From Sinorhizobium sp. A49 (GTDB lineage: Bacteria; Pseudomonadota; Alphaproteobacteria; Rhizobiales; Rhizobiaceae): 64,000 nucleotides of DNA. The notes beneath the pieces are model-generated. The model was not told the DNA's origin. It saw nothing but the letters and a program-made list of their open reading frames with translations, and searched no databases. The DNA is taken from NCBI RefSeq assembly GCF_002002725.1, contig NZ_MUNW01000062.1:372001-436000 (forward strand), given 5' to 3'. Of this stretch, positions 1-8,264 are shown piece after piece (the first letter of the stretch is position 1; each line of letters starts with the position of its first letter). Made by a program: the position numbers and the translations under genes.

Positions 1-443
1 GTCACATTCGGCATCGCCTTCGATATCCCCCGGACGTTGGGCCATGTTGCCGCCGGTCGAGAAGAAAAGATATTGCGTGACGGATACCGCAGCTCGTCAT
101 GCCTGCGCAGGCCAGTGCTCGCGCCGCGTGCGGCCGCAGGTCCAAAACCCCTGAGAATGCTGTGGTTGATGGCTCATTTTCCCGAAATATGCCACGCGAA
201 TGGGTCTTGCCTTTTTTTGCAAATACTGTCACTGCTGCTACCGTTCGGGCGTTTTCAATCCCGGAGACTGGACTTTCTCTTTTGTGCCCGGCTTGCCGGG
301 CCGGCCGGAAGCGGCAAATGGACGTTCTTTCCCCGTTATCGTGACTACTCGACGCCTATCCGCTTGCATGCGGAAGACGACACACCCACATCCTCACGGG
401 GGCGCGGGTAAAGCTTTAAGACTGAAGGAAAAGGACTTCTTCC
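1..443. other. non-coding leader region upstream of cspA
   Basis: I see no convincing gene in this stretch. The open frames are short, overlap in several frames and lack good ribosome-binding sites. Cold-shock genes usually have a long untranslated leader that folds as a thermosensor, and the part nearest cspA (about 230-443) contains GC-rich hairpin-forming segments such as the inverted TCCGCTTGCATGCGGA-like stem near 359-374. The leader role is inferred from position only. Confidence 0.4.
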
Positions 444-656
444 ATGGCCACTAAGGGCACCGTAAAATTCTTCAACCAGGACAAGGGTTTTGGTTTCATC
501 ACGCCGGACGGCGGCGCTAAGGACGTATTCGTCCACATCTCCGCTGTACAGGCCGCTGGCCTTGCTACGCTGAAGGACGGCCAGGTTGTCACGTTCGACA
601 CCGAAGCTGACCGCATGGGCAAGGGCCCGAAGGCCGTCAACATCCAGGCTTCGTAA
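444..656 (+). CDS. cspA: cold-shock protein, CspA family
   Basis: Small single-domain OB-fold protein of 70 residues, the usual length for the family. It binds single-stranded RNA and DNA and acts as an RNA chaperone in the cytoplasm. The two RNA-binding motifs are both visible: RNP1 KGFGFI at about residues 14-19 and RNP2 VFVHIS at about 28-33. An AAGGA-type ribosome-binding site precedes the ATG. It is monocistronic, followed at once by a strong intrinsic terminator. Rhizobia carry several paralogues, so cspA is a family name here rather than a precise orthologue assignment. Confidence 0.93.
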   Translation: MATKGTVKFFNQDKGFGFITPDGGAKDVFVHISAVQAAGLATLKDGQVVTFDTEADRMGKGPKAVNIQAS

Positions 657-685
657 GCCGGATCGTCCGACTGGACTTTTGGAAG

Positions 686-717
686 CGGCGCTCCTCTGGG
701 GGCGCCGTTTTCGTTTT
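686..717 (+). terminator. intrinsic terminator of cspA
   Basis: A 9-bp GC-rich stem (686-694 pairing with 699-707) with a four-base loop is followed by TTTTCGTTTT. It lies 30 bases after the cspA stop codon. Confidence 0.85.
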
Positions 718-837
718 GGGCTGATCGTTTCTGCTGCAGTTGCGCAGCCATCACCGGTGACGTGGTCCCGGCGGCTTAACCGCTACGACGCGTACGCCCG
801 CAGCCGATCAAGCGACGAGCAGCCTCGATCAAAAGAC

Positions 838-1917
838 CTACTCCGCCGCCTGCTTGGCTGCGGCCGCTTCGAACACGGCGTCGAATGCGGCGTGAATAAC
901 CTCCGGCCCTGCCCCCTGGCGGGTTGCGTCGGATGACAAGATCTGGCGGTAGCGCCGCGCCCCCGGCCAGCCCTGGAACAGCCCGACCATATGCCGGGTG
1001 ACATGGGCGAGCCGCCCGCCATTGGCAATGTGTCTGCTCGCATAGTCGGCCATGACATCGCGTATCCCCGCCCAGAACGACAAGTCCAACCGATGGCCGC
1101 GCTCGGAGAAGTCCACGCCGTCATGGTCTGATATCGCAGCGCCGGTGAGCGGATGCGGGAAGAAACCATCGACCGCCGTCAGCATGGCGCTGTCGTGATA
1201 GGCGGCACGACCTAGCATCACGCCGTCAAGGCCCTTCATTTCCTCCAGCGACTGACTCAATGTCTGAAGTCCACCGTTGAGGCCGATGAAAAGATTGGGA
1301 TTTTCCACCTTGAGCCGATGTACGAGAGCGTAGTCGAGCGGCGGGATATCGCGGTTCTCCTTGGGCGACAGGCCCTGCAGCCAGGCCTTCCGCGCATGCA
1401 CCCAGACAGCATCGGTTCCCGCGTCAGCGACGCGCGACACCAGATCGCGCAGTGCCACTTCCGGATCCTGCTCGTCGACGCCGATGCGGCACTTCACCGT
1501 CACCGGGATCTTCACCGCAGCCTTCATTGCCGCCACGCATTCCGCCACCACGCTGGGCTCCTGCATCAGGCAGGCGCCAAACGTGCCGGATTGCACCCGG
1601 TCGGACGGGCAGCCGACATTCATGTTGATCTCGTCATAGCCGAACTCTTCGGCAATGCGCGCCGCTTCCGCCATCTTGCGCGGATCGTTGCCGCCCAGTT
1701 GCAGCGCCAACGGGTGCTCCGAGACATCGTAGCCGAGCAGCTTGTCGCGATCCCCCCGCAGGATCGCATCGGCGACGATCATCTCGGTATAGAGCAGCGC
1801 ATGCCGCGAAAGCCGGCGTGCGAAAAACCGGTAGTACCGATCGGTCCAATCCACCATGGGCGCGACGGCGAAGACCGGAGTGTTGAAATAGCGGCTGTTG
1901 CGCGACGTGTCGGCCAT
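838..1917 (-). CDS. dusA: tRNA-dihydrouridine(20/20a) synthase DusA
   Basis: FMN-dependent enzyme that reduces uridines in the D-loop of tRNA to dihydrouridine. The N-terminal TIM barrel begins with the flavin-binding APMVDWTDR motif at about residues 19-27. The catalytic cysteine is in NMNVGCPSD (about C103), and the GLNGG and GRAAY phosphate-binding segments follow. The length of 359 residues fits DusA, and the APMVDWTD signature separates it from DusB and DusC. The ATG at 1917 was chosen; an in-frame TTG six codons upstream is possible but weaker. It appears to be transcribed alone. Confidence 0.93.
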   Translation of the reverse strand: MADTSRNSRYFNTPVFAVAPMVDWTDRYYRFFARRLSRHALLYTEMIVADAILRGDRDKLLGYDVSEHPLALQLGGNDPRKMAEAARIAEEFGYDEINMNVGCPSDRVQSGTFGACLMQEPSVVAECVAAMKAAVKIPVTVKCRIGVDEQDPEVALRDLVSRVADAGTDAVWVHARKAWLQGLSPKENRDIPPLDYALVHRLKVENPNLFIGLNGGLQTLSQSLEEMKGLDGVMLGRAAYHDSAMLTAVDGFFPHPLTGAAISDHDGVDFSERGHRLDLSFWAGIRDVMADYASRHIANGGRLAHVTRHMVGLFQGWPGARRYRQILSSDATRQGAGPEVIHAAFDAVFEAAAAKQAAE

Positions 1918-2040
1918 ATCAGGCAAGTCTCTCAAAGAAAACGATCGAAGCGCGGCGAGCGCGCAATTTCGACCTTCGTGCGTCCGTCCCTGTCAGATGG
2001 GTGCAGGGTGGCCGATTTGTAACAATCCAGGAGGACGATA

Positions 2041-2343
2041 TTGAAACGAATGCGCCAAACTGGCGTCGGATCCGGCATCGCCCGCAGCCCCATAGCACGA
2101 GATGGACGCACTGGCCACCCGGAGCAGGTGGCCGTCAGCATCCGGGACGCCCGCAACCGCATACGTCCTTGCGCGGATTGGGCATCGCCTTTCTATCGCC
2201 GCCCGGAACCGGCCTGGGCGGATTGCAACGTCGCACTGCTCATCGGCACCTGCCCTCACGTTATCTTTCGATCACGGCAACACCAAAATTGGCGCAACCG
2301 CAAAGCGCAATTCCTTGATAAGAAAAACCCCTGGATTCGATGA
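2041..2343 (+). CDS. possible small protein of unknown function (doubtful)
   Basis: A 100-codon frame opens with TTG after a strong GGAGG site seven bases upstream. Its stop overlaps an ATG at 2340 that is in frame with the next gene, an arrangement typical of coupled genes. The protein is Arg-rich, has no signal or membrane segment, and resembles no family I know. The stretch between dusA and 2358 (about 440 bases) must also hold the dusA promoter, so this could be non-coding. Only the start site and overlap support it. Confidence 0.25.
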   Translation: MKRMRQTGVGSGIARSPIARDGRTGHPEQVAVSIRDARNRIRPCADWASPFYRRPEPAWADCNVALLIGTCPHVIFRSRQHQNWRNRKAQFLDKKNPWIR

Positions 2344-2357
2344 AGGGCCATTTTTCC

Positions 2358-2819
2358 ATGCAAAGATTCACAGTCGTTGCGGCACTCAGCCTTGCGACCA
2401 TGAGCGCCTCAACGGCTCTCGCACAGCCCTTCAAAACGCCATCGGCGCTGATCGAGGCGCTCTATGCGCCCTATCTCGGCAATGGCGACACATCCGAGCG
2501 CGACGCGTTCTTTTCCGACGGGCTTACCGGGCTTTATGCGACCGACGCGCAGAAGAGCCAGGGCGAGGTCGGTGCCATCGGCTTCGACCCCGTCATCAAC
2601 GGCCAGGACTGGGACATTGCCGACCTGCGCGTGGGCAAGACAGAAATCAGCGGTCAAGCCGCTGTTGTCACCGTGCGCTTCGAAAATTTCTCCACCCCCG
2701 TCACCCTGCGATACAGCCTGATCGATGAAGACGGCAACTGGCAGGTCGACGACATCGAAAGCGTCGAGGGCGACACCCGATGGACGTTGAGCGAGATATT
2801 CGCCAACGCGCAGTACTGA
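2358..2819 (+). CDS. secreted small protein, DUF3828-like
   Basis: A protein of 153 residues that starts with a clear Sec signal peptide (MQRF, a hydrophobic stretch, then an Ala-Leu-Ala-Gln cleavage region near residue 22), so it is predicted to be periplasmic. The mature part is acidic and ends in a fold like DUF3828 / SnoaL-type proteins (segments LRYSLIDEDGNWQVDDI and WTLSEIF). The function is unknown. The ATG at 2358 was chosen because it begins the signal peptide and has GAAGGG ten bases upstream; the ATG at 2340 would add six polar residues in front of it. The next gene also encodes an exported protein, but no operon link is evident. Confidence 0.75.
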   Translation: MQRFTVVAALSLATMSASTALAQPFKTPSALIEALYAPYLGNGDTSERDAFFSDGLTGLYATDAQKSQGEVGAIGFDPVINGQDWDIADLRVGKTEISGQAAVVTVRFENFSTPVTLRYSLIDEDGNWQVDDIESVEGDTRWTLSEIFANAQY

Positions 2820-2965
2820 AGCGACGTAGCACGGAGGAGAATTCGCGTTTGGCCAGGTCGCGCAAAAGGACGGACGCAAATATCATCGGCTTGACAGGCA
2901 GTGTCACAGGCGATTAGGGCAGCGTCCCTGTATCGATACAGTCGCTAGGAACAAGGGAAGACGGC

Positions 2966-3349
2966 ATGAAACGTGCGATCGTGGCACTCCTCACTCTCCA
3001 GCTCGCAGCTTGCCAGTCGATGGCGCTTGAAGACCAGGAGATCGCAACGCCGAAGCCCCCGTCCGTGCCGACACTTTCCGGTGCCGATCTTCAGGCCCTC
3101 ATCGTCGGCAAGTCGTTGCGCTACACGATCAACGGCGTCGTCTCTTCCTACTTTGCCGATGGCCGCTATGGCTACCGCGACTACGAAGTGCGCGACGGCG
3201 GAACCTACACCATCGCGGGCGACGAGGTCTGCATCACGTTCGAGGATGGCGGCCGACGCTGCGACCAGTTCGCCCGGATTGGTCCTGATTACGTCAGGAT
3301 CGAGGAAGGCGGTCGCCAGACCAAAGTGGCAGGCGTCGGGCCGGCCTGA
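2966..3349 (+). CDS. small lipoprotein of unknown function
   Basis: A protein of 127 residues with a type II signal peptide: charged MKR, a hydrophobic core and the lipobox LAAC, giving lipid attachment at about Cys16. The mature domain (roughly 40-125) is built from short beta-like segments (LRYTINGVV, YFADGRYGYRDYEV, EVCITFEDGGRRCDQF) with two cysteines that could pair. Similar small lipoproteins are common and uncharacterised in rhizobia. It is presumably anchored to a membrane facing the periplasm. AAGGGAAGA precedes the ATG. Confidence 0.75.
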   Translation: MKRAIVALLTLQLAACQSMALEDQEIATPKPPSVPTLSGADLQALIVGKSLRYTINGVVSSYFADGRYGYRDYEVRDGGTYTIAGDEVCITFEDGGRRCDQFARIGPDYVRIEEGGRQTKVAGVGPA

Positions 3350-3405
3350 GGCGGCAACATCGTCCTGGGCGCAAGCAATCCGACAACAATTGCCGGAGGC
3401 CAGCC

Positions 3406-3866
3406 TTGACCGACCATGAAATCCGCCCGGCCCGGCCAGACGACGCCTGGCGCTGATCGCGCCTCCGCGACGTACCTCGCTCACGCATGAGGCCTATCGT
3501 GCGCTTCTTCTTCAAAATCCCGAAGCGATCGATCCTCCGATCGAACACATCACCCAGGGCGGAACGCTGGTCGCGACCATCGATGCAGTTCTTGCCGGCT
3601 TTGCGGTCGCCATCACCCGCCCGGATGGCACCGTCGAACTCGACGGCCTGTTCGTCGAACCCCCGATGGGCACGCAGGGTATAGGCCGCCGCCGAGTTTG
3701 CGAAGCCTGCAGCAAGGCACGCCAATGGGGCGCGCTGATACTGATCGTCGTTGCAGCGCCGGAAGCCCGAGGCTTTTATGCCGGCTGCGGCTTTGTCGTC
3801 AGCGGCGAGACCCCGACACGCTTCGGCACGGCCGTGACCATGCGCCGGCACCTCGCCGATAAATGA
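3406..3866 (+). pseudogene. GNAT-family N-acetyltransferase, frameshifted
   Basis: Two frames joined at about 3446-3455 give a nearly complete GNAT protein. The first frame starts at TTG 3406 after CGGAGG and encodes TDHEIRPARPDDA, the usual GNAT N-terminus, before hitting TGA at 3454. The other frame continues with an EAYRALLLQNP helix, LAGFAVA, the VELDGLFVEP strand, the acetyl-CoA loop GTQGIGRR (a degraded Q/RxxGxG/A) and the C-terminal EARGFYAGCGF motif, ending at 3866. Adding one C in GCCTGG restores DDALALIA and a single frame, so this is either a single-base deletion or a sequencing error. The substrate is unknown. Confidence 0.7.
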
Positions 3867-4012
3867 GGTTTCCGGCGCAGGCGCCGGTCGGATCGTCGGC
3901 CATCGCAATCCTCTGCCGACCGGTCGCTGCTGCTGGGCTCTACTTCCTAACAATTTGTTAAGCAGAATCGCTGATTGTCCCGAAATGGCATGATTGTCAT
4001 CGGAGCGAAAAC

Positions 4013-4135
4013 ATGAGCTACGATTGGAGCGGCGCAAGACGGCGTCGAACGTTAGCGGTCACGGTCAGTGCCGCTCTTATGCTGGCCGCACTGGCGGCAA
4101 CCATAGCTGTATCTGTCGCTGGCAAGATCTTCTAG
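4013..4135 (+). CDS. small membrane protein (40 residues)
   Basis: A 40-codon frame with ATG preceded by CGGAGCG. It encodes a positively charged N-terminus (GARRRR at about 7-12) followed by one long Ala/Leu/Val-rich transmembrane segment (about 14-36) and a short KIF tail. The positive-inside rule puts the N-terminus in the cytoplasm. Such mini-proteins are common in rhizobia and mostly uncharacterised. Composition and start site support it, but at this length it remains a prediction. Confidence 0.45.
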   Translation: MSYDWSGARRRRTLAVTVSAALMLAALAATIAVSVAGKIF

Positions 4136-4387
4136 CCGCAAGACGCGATCCTGACGGCCGGGAGAAGGCCTCTGAAGCAACCGATGGTCGGCAATGATCT
4201 GCGCGGCCGACGGTCCGATCGACGCGAGCGGCACGACCCTGCCTTCCTCCGTCGTGTGCCGACGCGTGGCCAGTTGCGAATTCCCGCTGATCCACGTCGC
4301 GAACCCCTTATTCCCGAGGGGTTCAATTATCAGGGGTTGTGGCATAGTTCGCCGGGCACTGCGGCTTGGGTGCCGGGGGAGAAAGAC

Positions 4388-4627
4388 GTGAACCCTTTGC
4401 GCTCGACACAATGTATCGCGCTGTCGCAGCCGGATATCGACACGCTGCAGCGCGTCTTCGACGACATCTGCGCCGAGCACCGCTGGCCGCGCGACAGCGT
4501 CCGCGCCCGCCGGCATGCACGCATGCTGATCGACGAATATCTGGCGGGCACGACAAACGAGCAATTGCTGCTGGTCGTTGGCCGCTGGTTCGCCTCCCGC
4601 CTGGCAGAGACATCGACCTCGGCTTAG
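4388..4627 (+). CDS. small hypothetical protein
   Basis: A protein of 79 residues starting at GTG, with GGGGGA about seven bases upstream; the open frame continues further 5' but that part reads as non-coding. The sequence has a helical first half (LSQPDIDTLQRVFDDICAEH) and a second helix ARMLIDEYLAGTTNEQLLLVVGRW, with no signal peptide. It resembles short rhizobial proteins of unknown role that pair with DUF982 genes, and the next gene is a DUF982 member. No function can be given. Confidence 0.6.
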   Translation: MNPLRSTQCIALSQPDIDTLQRVFDDICAEHRWPRDSVRARRHARMLIDEYLAGTTNEQLLLVVGRWFASRLAETSTSA

Positions 4628-4783
4628 AGGTTGCAAGGCGGCCAAACGCACCCGGAAAAGCTGCTTACAAAAGCGCTATCCTGCGCTACATTAGTGCAAT
4701 CGACTGTTTGCCGCGCGGGAGGAGCCCTGCCGCAAGCCGTCCCGATGCCGACATTCATTGAGATGATCTCGAGGAGGAGACGC

Positions 4784-5023
4784 ATGTATCAAATCATCTG
4801 GAACCAGCCGATCGAACTAGACCTCGTGACGGGCGATGTCCGCACCGTCAAGGGCCCATCAGACGCGCTTGCCTGCCTTGCCGACCATTGGCCGCGCCGC
4901 GGACCGAGCTACGTCGCCGCCCGCAGCGCCTGCCGCGCCGCCATCGACGGCCGTCGAACTGTCGAAGAAGCGCGATTGCTGTTCATCTCGGCCGCGAATG
5001 AAGCTGAATTGAAAGCCCATTAG
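4784..5023 (+). CDS. DUF982 domain small protein
   Basis: A protein of 79 residues fitting the DUF982 family of short rhizobial proteins. Visible hallmarks are the segment SDALACLADHWPRRGPSYVAARSACRAAIDG, split here over about residues 26-56, and the C-terminal EEARLLFISAANEA helix. A strong GAGGAGGAGA site precedes the ATG. Members occur in many copies in rhizobia, often on plasmids; their function is not established. It probably forms a unit with the small gene ending at 4627, about 160 bases upstream. Confidence 0.8.
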   Translation: MYQIIWNQPIELDLVTGDVRTVKGPSDALACLADHWPRRGPSYVAARSACRAAIDGRRTVEEARLLFISAANEAELKAH

Positions 5024-5394
5024 TAGGCGTTTTCCGCCTGCCCTGAGTGCCCTGCGCTCACCCTTCGTCGTTGGTATGCGAAGAGCATGCGGGACGGCAA
5101 TTTGATTGGCGTATGACGCCCATTTCAGAGAAATGACGCGTGGCGGCGCGGACGCGCCCCGGAACCGAGCCTGCGCATGGGATGAGGTGATTGCGGCTGC
5201 GTGCCGATTTGGCGCAGCATCTTCAAAACGCACACAAATCTCCCGGAAATGGCCCGATTTCTGTCGTGAAACGTTCATTTCTCTCCGGTATATCATGAGG
5301 TGCCTCACAAAAACCAATTTCGAAGCGCCTCTGTCCCATTCAAGGGAAAAGCATAATGTCCCGGCAAAGGGACAACGAAAACGGGAGAGATATC
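5024..5394. other. intergenic region, no gene seen
   Basis: 371 bases without a convincing gene. A small AGGCG/CGCCT hairpin just after the preceding stop codon (about 5026-5040) may end its transcript. The rest must hold the promoter of the gene at 5395, but no clear promoter motif was identified. Confidence 0.4.
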
Positions 5395-5598
5395 ATGAGT
5401 GAACAGAATCTCTATCGCATCGTTGAAGTCACGGTTACGCGCGGTGGTGACCGTCGCGATGTCGGCATCATGACCGTGCGCCAGGCCCTGGAACTGCAAG
5501 TCCCGAGCCTGGAATACAGCCATCCGGAGCTGAACTCTCGCTCCGACGGCCGGTTCCTCACACGCGACCAGTTGCAGGCTTACGCGGGCTGCGCCTGA
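5395..5598 (+). CDS. small hypothetical protein (67 residues)
   Basis: ATG preceded by CGGGAGAGA. The protein is hydrophilic, without signal peptide or membrane segment, and predicted to form a short beta-hairpin (LYRIVEVTVTRGGDRRDVGIMTV) followed by helices ending QLQAYAGCA. I do not recognise the family. It lies 67 bases before the fumarylacetoacetate-hydrolase-like gene in the same direction, but no functional link is evident. Confidence 0.6.
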   Translation: MSEQNLYRIVEVTVTRGGDRRDVGIMTVRQALELQVPSLEYSHPELNSRSDGRFLTRDQLQAYAGCA

Positions 5599-5665
5599 GA
5601 TAAACCCTTGCGGCACCCGGGAAGGGTGCTAACGTCCGGCTGGGATTCTAAACAGCCGGACAATC

Positions 5666-6352
5666 ATGCAAACAGTCATTCCACTTTCGCCACCCGTCCT
5701 GTTGCCGATCGCCGGCAGCCTCGTGGGTTTTCCGGTGCGCCGGGTCTATTGCGTCGGTCGCAACTATGCGGCCCATGCCATCGAGATGGGGCACGACCCG
5801 GATCGCGAGCCGCCGTTCTTCTTCCAGAAGAACCCGGACAATCTGCTGGTGGCAGACAAAGCCTTCCCCTATCCGCCGCGCACGAGCGATGTGCACCATG
5901 AGGTGGAACTCGTTGTCGCCCTGAAAAGCGGTGGCGCCGACATCCCGGTCGAACAGGCGCTCGACTGCGTCTACGGCTATGCCGTCGGCATCGACTTTAC
6001 CCGCCGCGATCTGCAGGCTGAAGCCAAGAAGGCCGGCAAGCCCTGGGCGGCGGCGAAGGCGTTCGAGCATTCTGCGCCCGTTTCCGAAATCGTTCCGGTC
6101 GAGGCGATCGGCCACCCCGCCAACGGCAATATCTGGCTGAAGGTCAATGGCGAGCTGCGCCAGCAGGGCGATCTCGACCAGATGATCTGGAAGATACCCG
6201 AGGTCATTTCGGAGCTTTCGCGGCTGTTCACGCTCGCCCCCGGCGACATCATCATGACCGGGACACCGTCGGGTGTCGGTCCTGTGGTGCGCGGCGACGC
6301 GGTAACCTGTGGCGTCGATGGCGTGGCCGCCCTCGCCGTCACCGTTCGCTAG
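5666..6352 (+). CDS. fumarylacetoacetate hydrolase family protein (fumarylpyruvate hydrolase-like)
   Basis: A protein of 228 residues, matching the short single-domain FAH enzymes that hydrolyse C-C bonds of acylpyruvates. It contains the entry motif RRVYCVGRNYAAHA, the metal-binding Glu pair in HHEVELVVAL (about residues 77-84), GYAVGIDFTRRDLQ with a third acidic ligand, the KAFEHSAP segment, and the C-terminal LAPGDIIMTGTPSGVGP signature. The family also contains oxaloacetate decarboxylases, so fumarylpyruvate is the likely but unproven substrate. A terminator follows immediately, so it is transcribed separately from the carbonic anhydrase gene. Confidence 0.85.
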   Translation: MQTVIPLSPPVLLPIAGSLVGFPVRRVYCVGRNYAAHAIEMGHDPDREPPFFFQKNPDNLLVADKAFPYPPRTSDVHHEVELVVALKSGGADIPVEQALDCVYGYAVGIDFTRRDLQAEAKKAGKPWAAAKAFEHSAPVSEIVPVEAIGHPANGNIWLKVNGELRQQGDLDQMIWKIPEVISELSRLFTLAPGDIIMTGTPSGVGPVVRGDAVTCGVDGVAALAVTVR

Positions 6353-6357
6353 GATCC

Positions 6358-6406
6358 GAGCGCTTCCGCAACCGTCCTGGTGGGCGTCACGGAAGCGCTC
6401 TTTCTT
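6358..6406 (+). terminator. intrinsic terminator after the FAH-family gene
   Basis: GAGCGCTTCCG at 6358-6368 pairs perfectly with CGGAAGCGCTC at 6390-6400 and is followed by TTTCTT. It starts six bases after the stop codon. Confidence 0.8.
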
Positions 6407-6470
6407 CCCGTCTTGATGCATTTGCTGCCGCGCACTGTGCGGGAGATGCGCTAACCGCAAGGATCGCCCG

Positions 6471-7001
6471 ATGCCGCTCTATGCCCTTGGACCGCTACGC
6501 CCGCAAACGCCTGCACAGGGCAGTTATTGGGTGGCGCCGGATGCCAATATCATCGGCCAGGTGGAAATCGGCGAGGATGTCGGCATCTGGTTCGGCGCGA
6601 CCCTGCGCGGCGATAACGAGCCGATCCGGCTCGGCGCCGGCACCAACATCCAGGAAAACACCGTCATCCACGTCGATCCCGGCTTTCCCGTAACCATCGG
6701 CGAAGGCTGCACCATCGGCCACGGCGCGATCATCCACGGCTGCACCATTGGCGACAACTCGCTGATCGGCATGGGCGCAACGGTGCTGAATGGCGCCAAG
6801 ATCGGCCGCAACTGCCTGGTCGGCGCCAATGCGCTGGTGACCGAGGGCAAGGAATTCCCCGACAATTCGCTGATCGTCGGATCGCCGGCCAAGGCGATCC
6901 GCGTGCTTGACGACGCCGCCATCGAAGGGTTGAAGCGCTCGGCCAGCCACTACGTCAAGAACTGGCAGCGTTACGCGATGCAATTGACGAAGCTCGACTG
7001 A
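6471..7001 (+). CDS. gamma-class carbonic anhydrase-like hexapeptide-repeat protein
   Basis: Left-handed beta-helix protein of 176 residues, the typical length. Hexapeptide repeats run through about residues 20-135 (VEIGEDVGIW, NIQENTVIHV, TIGEGCTIGHGAIIHGC, IGDNSLIGMGATVLNGAKIG). The three zinc-binding histidines fall in VIHVD, IGHGA and IIHGC, so the metal site of gamma carbonic anhydrases looks intact. A C-terminal helix (AIEGLKRSASHYVKNWQRYA) packs on the trimer. Most bacterial members of this YrdA/PaaY branch are poorly characterised, so CO2 hydration is inferred from the family. Confidence 0.88.
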   Translation: MPLYALGPLRPQTPAQGSYWVAPDANIIGQVEIGEDVGIWFGATLRGDNEPIRLGAGTNIQENTVIHVDPGFPVTIGEGCTIGHGAIIHGCTIGDNSLIGMGATVLNGAKIGRNCLVGANALVTEGKEFPDNSLIVGSPAKAIRVLDDAAIEGLKRSASHYVKNWQRYAMQLTKLD

Positions 7002-7038
7002 ACGCGACGCGCTCCAAGCAACGGTGGCCGCACCGTTG

Positions 7039-7434
7039 TCAGGCGCAGCTCTGGCAGTGGCCGCGGATCTCGATGGTGGTCTTTTCGGTCTTGAAGTTCT
7101 GCGCCCGCGTCAGCGCCGACAACCGCTGCTCGATCGCGATGTCGTGGAACTCGGTGACCTGCCCGCACCCTTCGCAGATCGTGAATGCCGTGACCCCGTG
7201 GTCATGCTCATGCTCGTGCGGGCATGTGCAGGCGACGAACGCATTGAGGCTTTCGAGCCGGTGCACCAGGCCATACTCGAGAAGCTTGTCGAGCGCGCGA
7301 TAGACCTGCAGCGGGGCGCGAAACCCCTGGTCGCGCAGCTTGTCGAGAATGGTGTAGGCGCTCAAGGGGCCTTCGGAATGGCTGAGCGCATCCATCACCA
7401 TCGTCTGGTTCTTGGTCAGTTGCGGGGTCGCCAT
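7039..7434 (-). CDS. zur: zinc uptake regulator Zur, Fur family
   Basis: Zinc-sensing repressor of 131 residues. The winged helix occupies about 1-85 (NQTMVMDALSHSEGPLSAY, then PLQVYRALDKLLEYGLVHRLES). The metal-binding domain has the cysteine-histidine segment CTCPHEHEHDHG, then ICEGCGQV (CxxC) and the C-terminal GHCQSC pair for the structural zinc. It is the last gene of znuC-znuB-zur: its ATG at 7434 overlaps the znuB stop by one base, so translation is coupled. The TTG one codon upstream was not used. It probably represses its own operon, znuA and the COG0523 GTPase gene through the operators annotated here. Confidence 0.93.
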   Translation of the reverse strand: MATPQLTKNQTMVMDALSHSEGPLSAYTILDKLRDQGFRAPLQVYRALDKLLEYGLVHRLESLNAFVACTCPHEHEHDHGVTAFTICEGCGQVTEFHDIAIEQRLSALTRAQNFKTEKTTIEIRGHCQSCA

Positions 7435-8264
7435 CAATGATGCCCTCCAGGCGTGGAATGAGACGCTGTCTCCAACCGACGCCGCCCGATCGGCAGCAGA
7501 CTCAGTACGAAAAGCGCAAGTGCTGCAACGACGATAGACGGTCCCGACGGCGTATCCCAGTGCAGCGAGCCGAAAAGTCCGCCGGTCACCGCAAGCGCAC
7601 CGATCACCGAGGCGAGAACCGCCATGATTTCAGGCGACGTCGAAAAACGCCGGGCTGTCGCCGCCGGAATGATCAGTAGCGAGGTGATCAGGAGGATGCC
7701 GACGATCTTCATGGCAATGGCGATCACCAGCGCCATCAGCAGCATGAAGAACAGCCGCGCCCGCTCCGGCCTCATGCCCTCCGCTTCGGCGAGTTCCGGA
7801 TTGACAGTGGAGGCCAGCAGGGGCCGCCACAGATAGACGATGGCGAAGATCACCAGGATGCCGCCACCCCAGATGATGTCGATATCGGATTCCGATACCG
7901 CCAGGATATCGCCGAAGAGAAAGCCGACGAGATCGATGCGAACCCAGGTCATGAAGGCAACGATGACGAGGCCGATCGACAGCGCCGAATGCGAGAGGAT
8001 GCCGAGCAACGCATCGGTCGACAGCGCCCCGCGCCGCTGCAGGAACAAGAGCAGAAGCGACACGGCAGCTGCAACGATGAACACCGCCACCATCAGGTTG
8101 AGGTCGAGAAGAAGCGACAGCGCCACGCCGAGCAGCGCCGAATGTGCCATGGTGTCGCCGAAATAGGCCATGCGCCGCCAGATGACGAAGCAGCCGAGCG
8201 GGCCTGCCATGACGGCGATGCCGATGCCGGCGATCAGCGCCCGGACGAAGAAATCGTCAAGCAT
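7434..8264 (-). CDS. znuB: zinc ABC transporter permease ZnuB
   Basis: Inner-membrane permease of 276 residues, ABC-3 family, forming the channel for Zn2+ import from ZnuA. It has about eight hydrophobic segments, starting MLDDFFVRALIAGIGIAVMAG, and the family's cytoplasmic ATPase-contact region near ELAEAEGMRPERARLFFMLLMALV (about 175-200). The ATG has GAAGGAG upstream and overlaps the 3' end of znuC by eight bases. The 3' end overlaps zur by one base. Confidence 0.95.
   Translation of the reverse strand: MLDDFFVRALIAGIGIAVMAGPLGCFVIWRRMAYFGDTMAHSALLGVALSLLLDLNLMVAVFIVAAAVSLLLLFLQRRGALSTDALLGILSHSALSIGLVIVAFMTWVRIDLVGFLFGDILAVSESDIDIIWGGGILVIFAIVYLWRPLLASTVNPELAEAEGMRPERARLFFMLLMALVIAIAMKIVGILLITSLLIIPAATARRFSTSPEIMAVLASVIGALAVTGGLFGSLHWDTPSGPSIVVAALALFVLSLLPIGRRRLETASHSTPGGHH

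Noticed and set aside
37-454. Overlapping frames upstream of cspA
   Set aside because: Several frames overlap, none with a good start site; a structured leader is a better explanation.
3946-3962. TAACAATTTGTTA-like palindrome before the 40-residue ORF
   Set aside because: Short AT-rich palindrome without a known regulator nearby; could easily be chance.
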